Program-made: the position numbers and the translations under genes
Notes under the pieces: model-generated
What the model saw: the letters and a program-made list of their open reading frames with translations, nothing else
Database searches by the model: none
Told to the model about the DNA's origin: nothing
Source of the DNA: DTU063 sp001512695
GTDB lineage: Bacteria > Bacillota > Thermosediminibacteria > Thermosediminibacterales > Tepidanaerobacteraceae
Length of the DNA: 6,737 bases
Direction of reading: 5' to 3'
NCBI GenBank assembly: GCA_049658265.1
Contig: JBASOM010000127.1
Span: 1-6,737 of the forward strand
Shown here: in pieces, positions 5,619 through 6,737 of the stretch
Layout: every line of letters begins with the position of its first letter
How positions within the stretch are numbered: position 1 is the first letter of the stretch

Positions 5619-6304
5619 TCTTCCACCTCAAATTTATAACCAACGCCCCATATAGTGTTTATGTACGAGGCCGCTTTACTCCTACCAAGTTTTTCCCTAA
5701 GCTGTTTGATATGGGTATCTACTGTCCTGAGGCTGCCATAAAAATCATATCCCCAAACTTCCTCCAACAATTTTTCCCTGGTAAAAACCTTATCCTTGTT
5801 TTTAGCCAAAAAATATAAGAGATCAAATTCTTTTGGAGTAAGAGTAATTTCCTTATCATTCACCTTGACCACTCTAGCAGACGGGTCAATAAAAAGGTCC
5901 GGAAAGACCAGGGCATCCGTTTCCTCATCCTTCCTTGTTGCAGTGCGTCTCAACAGTGCCTTTACCCTTGCTGTAAGCTCCCTAGGGCTGAAGGGTTTTA
6001 CCACATAATCGTCAGCACCCAGTTCAAATCCCAAAACCTTATCGAACTCATCCCCTCTCGCTGTAAGCATTATAACGGGGGTATCGTACTTTTTGCGCAA
6101 TTCCTTACATACCGTCCAGCCATCGATGACCGGCAGCATTATATCCAGGACGATCAGGTCATAAGACCTTTTCGATATCATATCTAAGGCAGCTTCACCG
6201 TTAAAGGCTTCATCTACTACGTAACCTTCACGCTCAAGATACAACCTAACCAAATCCACTATGCGCTTTTCATCATCAACTACCAAAATTCTAATATCTT
6301 TCAC
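5615..6304 (-). CDS. OmpR/PhoB-family response regulator, ResD-like
   Basis: A 229-residue DNA-binding regulator, partner of the kinase that follows. The receiver domain (about 3-118) has the acidic pair Asp10-Asp11 (VVDDE), phospho-acceptor Asp54 (VLDIMLP), Thr81 (MLTAR) and Lys103 (YVVKPFSPREL). The winged-helix output domain (about 130-228) has LTPKEFDLL, FTREKLLEEVWGYDF, the recognition-helix segment SLRTVDTHIKQLREKL, and the hairpin end TIWGVGYKFEVEE. LRTVDTH followed by WGVGYKFE is reminiscent of ResD. The reading frame extends upstream to a TTG at 6397, but the promoter lies inside that extension. The GTG at 6304 has GGGGGG (6316-6311) 6 nt upstream and gives the normal family N-terminus VKDIRILVVDDE, so I start there. 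The stop overlaps the kinase GTG by 4 bases, which indicates translational coupling. Targets are not shown by the window. Confidence 0.95.
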   Translation of the reverse strand: MKDIRILVVDDEKRIVDLVRLYLEREGYVVDEAFNGEAALDMISKRSYDLIVLDIMLPVIDGWTVCKELRKKYDTPVIMLTARGDEFDKVLGFELGADDYVVKPFSPRELTARVKALLRRTATRKDEETDALVFPDLFIDPSARVVKVNDKEITLTPKEFDLLYFLAKNKDKVFTREKLLEEVWGYDFYGSLRTVDTHIKQLREKLGRSKAASYINTIWGVGYKFEVEE

Positions 6305-6310
6305 ACTCAG

Positions 6311-6316
6311 CCCCCC
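6311..6316 (-). promoter_or_regulatory. Ribosome-binding site fixing the response-regulator GTG start
   Basis: A run of six G on the minus strand lies 6 nt before GTG at 6304. It is not a canonical AGGAGG but can pair with the anti-SD using G-U pairs. It supports the internal GTG over the upstream TTG, which lacks a transcript leader. Confidence 0.55.
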
Positions 6317-6365
6317 AAACGGCAATAGCAGTAACTTTAATGAAAGCTTATCCACATCTAATCTT

Positions 6366-6394
6366 ATTATAGATTTTGCCGGTATTTCAGTCAA
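6366..6394 (-). promoter_or_regulatory. Promoter of the response regulator-kinase operon
   Basis: On the minus strand TTGACT (6394-6389) is separated by exactly 17 bp from a perfect TATAAT (6371-6366). This is close to the ideal sigma-A/sigma-70 promoter. Transcription should start near 6359, about 55 nt before the GTG start of the regulator. Confidence 0.85.
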
Positions 6395-6395
6395 C

Positions 6396-6413
6396 AACTA
6401 GTCTAGTTACTAG
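6396..6413. repeat. Triple CTAG symmetric cluster just upstream of the operon -35 box
   Basis: AACTAG-T-CTAGTT (6396-6408) is a perfect 6-1-6 inverted repeat. It overlaps a second one, CTAGT-T-ACTAG (6403-6413), so CTAG occurs three times in 18 bp. It ends two bases from the -35 box. This placement suits an operator or activator site; the bound protein is unknown, and the encoded regulator itself is a candidate. Confidence 0.45.
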
Positions 6414-6422
6414 AGTCGAACA

Positions 6423-6444
6423 AGTAAAGTTGGCAATCTTTACT
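6423..6444. promoter_or_regulatory. Near-perfect palindrome upstream of the two-component operon
   Basis: AGTAAAG (6423-6429) and CTTTACT (6438-6444) are exact complements. The 8-bp centre TTGGCAAT contains a further TTG-G-CAA symmetry offset by one base. Its centre is about 75 bp upstream of the predicted operon start, and neither strand carries a following T-tract. A regulator binding site is therefore more likely than a terminator. Confidence 0.4.
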
Positions 6445-6463
6445 GCAACAATAGTAGATCATC

Positions 6464-6499
6464 AAAAAATCTCACAAGTATTACCACCTGTGAGATTTT
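6464..6499 (-). terminator. Intrinsic terminator of the gene at the right edge
   Basis: On the minus strand AAAATCTCACA (6499-6489) is the exact complement of TGTGAGATTTT (6476-6466), an 11-bp stem with a 12-nt loop that ends in six T residues (6469-6464). It begins 14 bases after the stop codon of the partial minus-strand gene and insulates it from the two-component operon downstream. Confidence 0.8.
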
Positions 6500-6513
6500 C
6501 GTTTCTCAATACC

Positions 6514-6737
6514 CTAATCATCTTCACTTTCATCATTTTCAGCTATGTAAACCCCTTCTTCTAGTTGTATTTCTTCCCTTGCGATGGGTTTATTCATAGC
6601 CTTTTCGATTCTCTGAAGTATTTTCTCCTTCCTATCATTAAAAAATGTTTCAAAATCATCAGCATATAGAAATTCAGGTGAAAGGACATGCGCCTGTAAA
6701 CTCTCATGGAATTCATCATCGTCTCCACCTGCATGTT
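6514..6737 (-). CDS. C-terminal 73 codons of an unidentified acidic protein (runs off right edge)
   Basis: Only the end of this protein is present, so no start or full domain can be seen. It opens with HAGGDDDEFHESLQAHV, continues through LSPEFLYADDFETFFNDRK and a basic helical stretch EKILQRIEKAMNKPI, and ends in a highly acidic tail, ENDESEDD, before TAG. The reading frame is supported by codon use, the absence of stops and the well-placed terminator after it. The pattern of FETFFNDRK followed by ILQRIEKAMNK loosely recalls C-terminal tails of some DUF262/GmrSD-type proteins, but that is a weak impression from memory. I assign no function. It is transcribed toward the two-component operon but separated by a terminator and a 116-bp gap. 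Confidence 0.7.
   Translation of the reverse strand, partial: HAGGDDDEFHESLQAHVLSPEFLYADDFETFFNDRKEKILQRIEKAMNKPIAREEIQLEEGVYIAENDESEDD

Noticed and set aside
6305..6397. N-terminal extension of the response regulator from TTG at 6397
   Set aside because: A strong promoter lies within it and the receiver domain begins normally at GTG 6304.
6376..6564. 62-codon plus-strand frame near the right edge
   Set aside because: It runs through the operon promoter, two palindromes and a minus-strand terminator and has no ribosome-binding site or recognisable product.

Overview
The window looks like chromosomal DNA from a low-to-moderate GC Firmicute, probably of the Clostridia. The evidence is strong AGGAGG-type Shine-Dalgarno sites, GTG and TTG starts, extended -10 promoters, intrinsic terminators, and a CadC-type repressor and ResD/ResE-like two-component pair close to Gram-positive relatives. 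The genus cannot be named from sequence alone. All genes look like ordinary chromosomal genes. I see no insertion sequence, phage gene, CRISPR array, tRNA or rRNA.

Layout from left to right: the 5' part of uvrC (minus, runs off the left edge); a CadC-like metal-sensing ArsR/SmtB repressor (minus) with its own promoter and operator; a 204-bp gap holding a terminator that points the opposite way to the genes on both sides; tatC and a very short tatA (minus, overlapping by one base); a divergent intergenic region; alanine dehydrogenase ald (plus) ending in a strong terminator; a sensor kinase and response regulator (minus, 4-bp overlap, one promoter); and the last 73 codons of an unidentified acidic protein (minus) with its terminator.

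The genes fall into separate functional units. The response regulator and kinase form one operon, with a good sigma-A-type promoter and two symmetric motifs just upstream of it. tatA-tatC make a minimal twin-arginine export system. ald stands alone and interconverts alanine with pyruvate and ammonia. The repressor and uvrC are in tandem, but their 45-bp junction appears to contain a terminator, a uvrC promoter and the uvrC ribosome-binding site folded into one element. That junction is the most interesting regulatory structure I found. I did not find a convincing new multi-gene system; the notable observations are regulatory architecture and a few departures from family norms.
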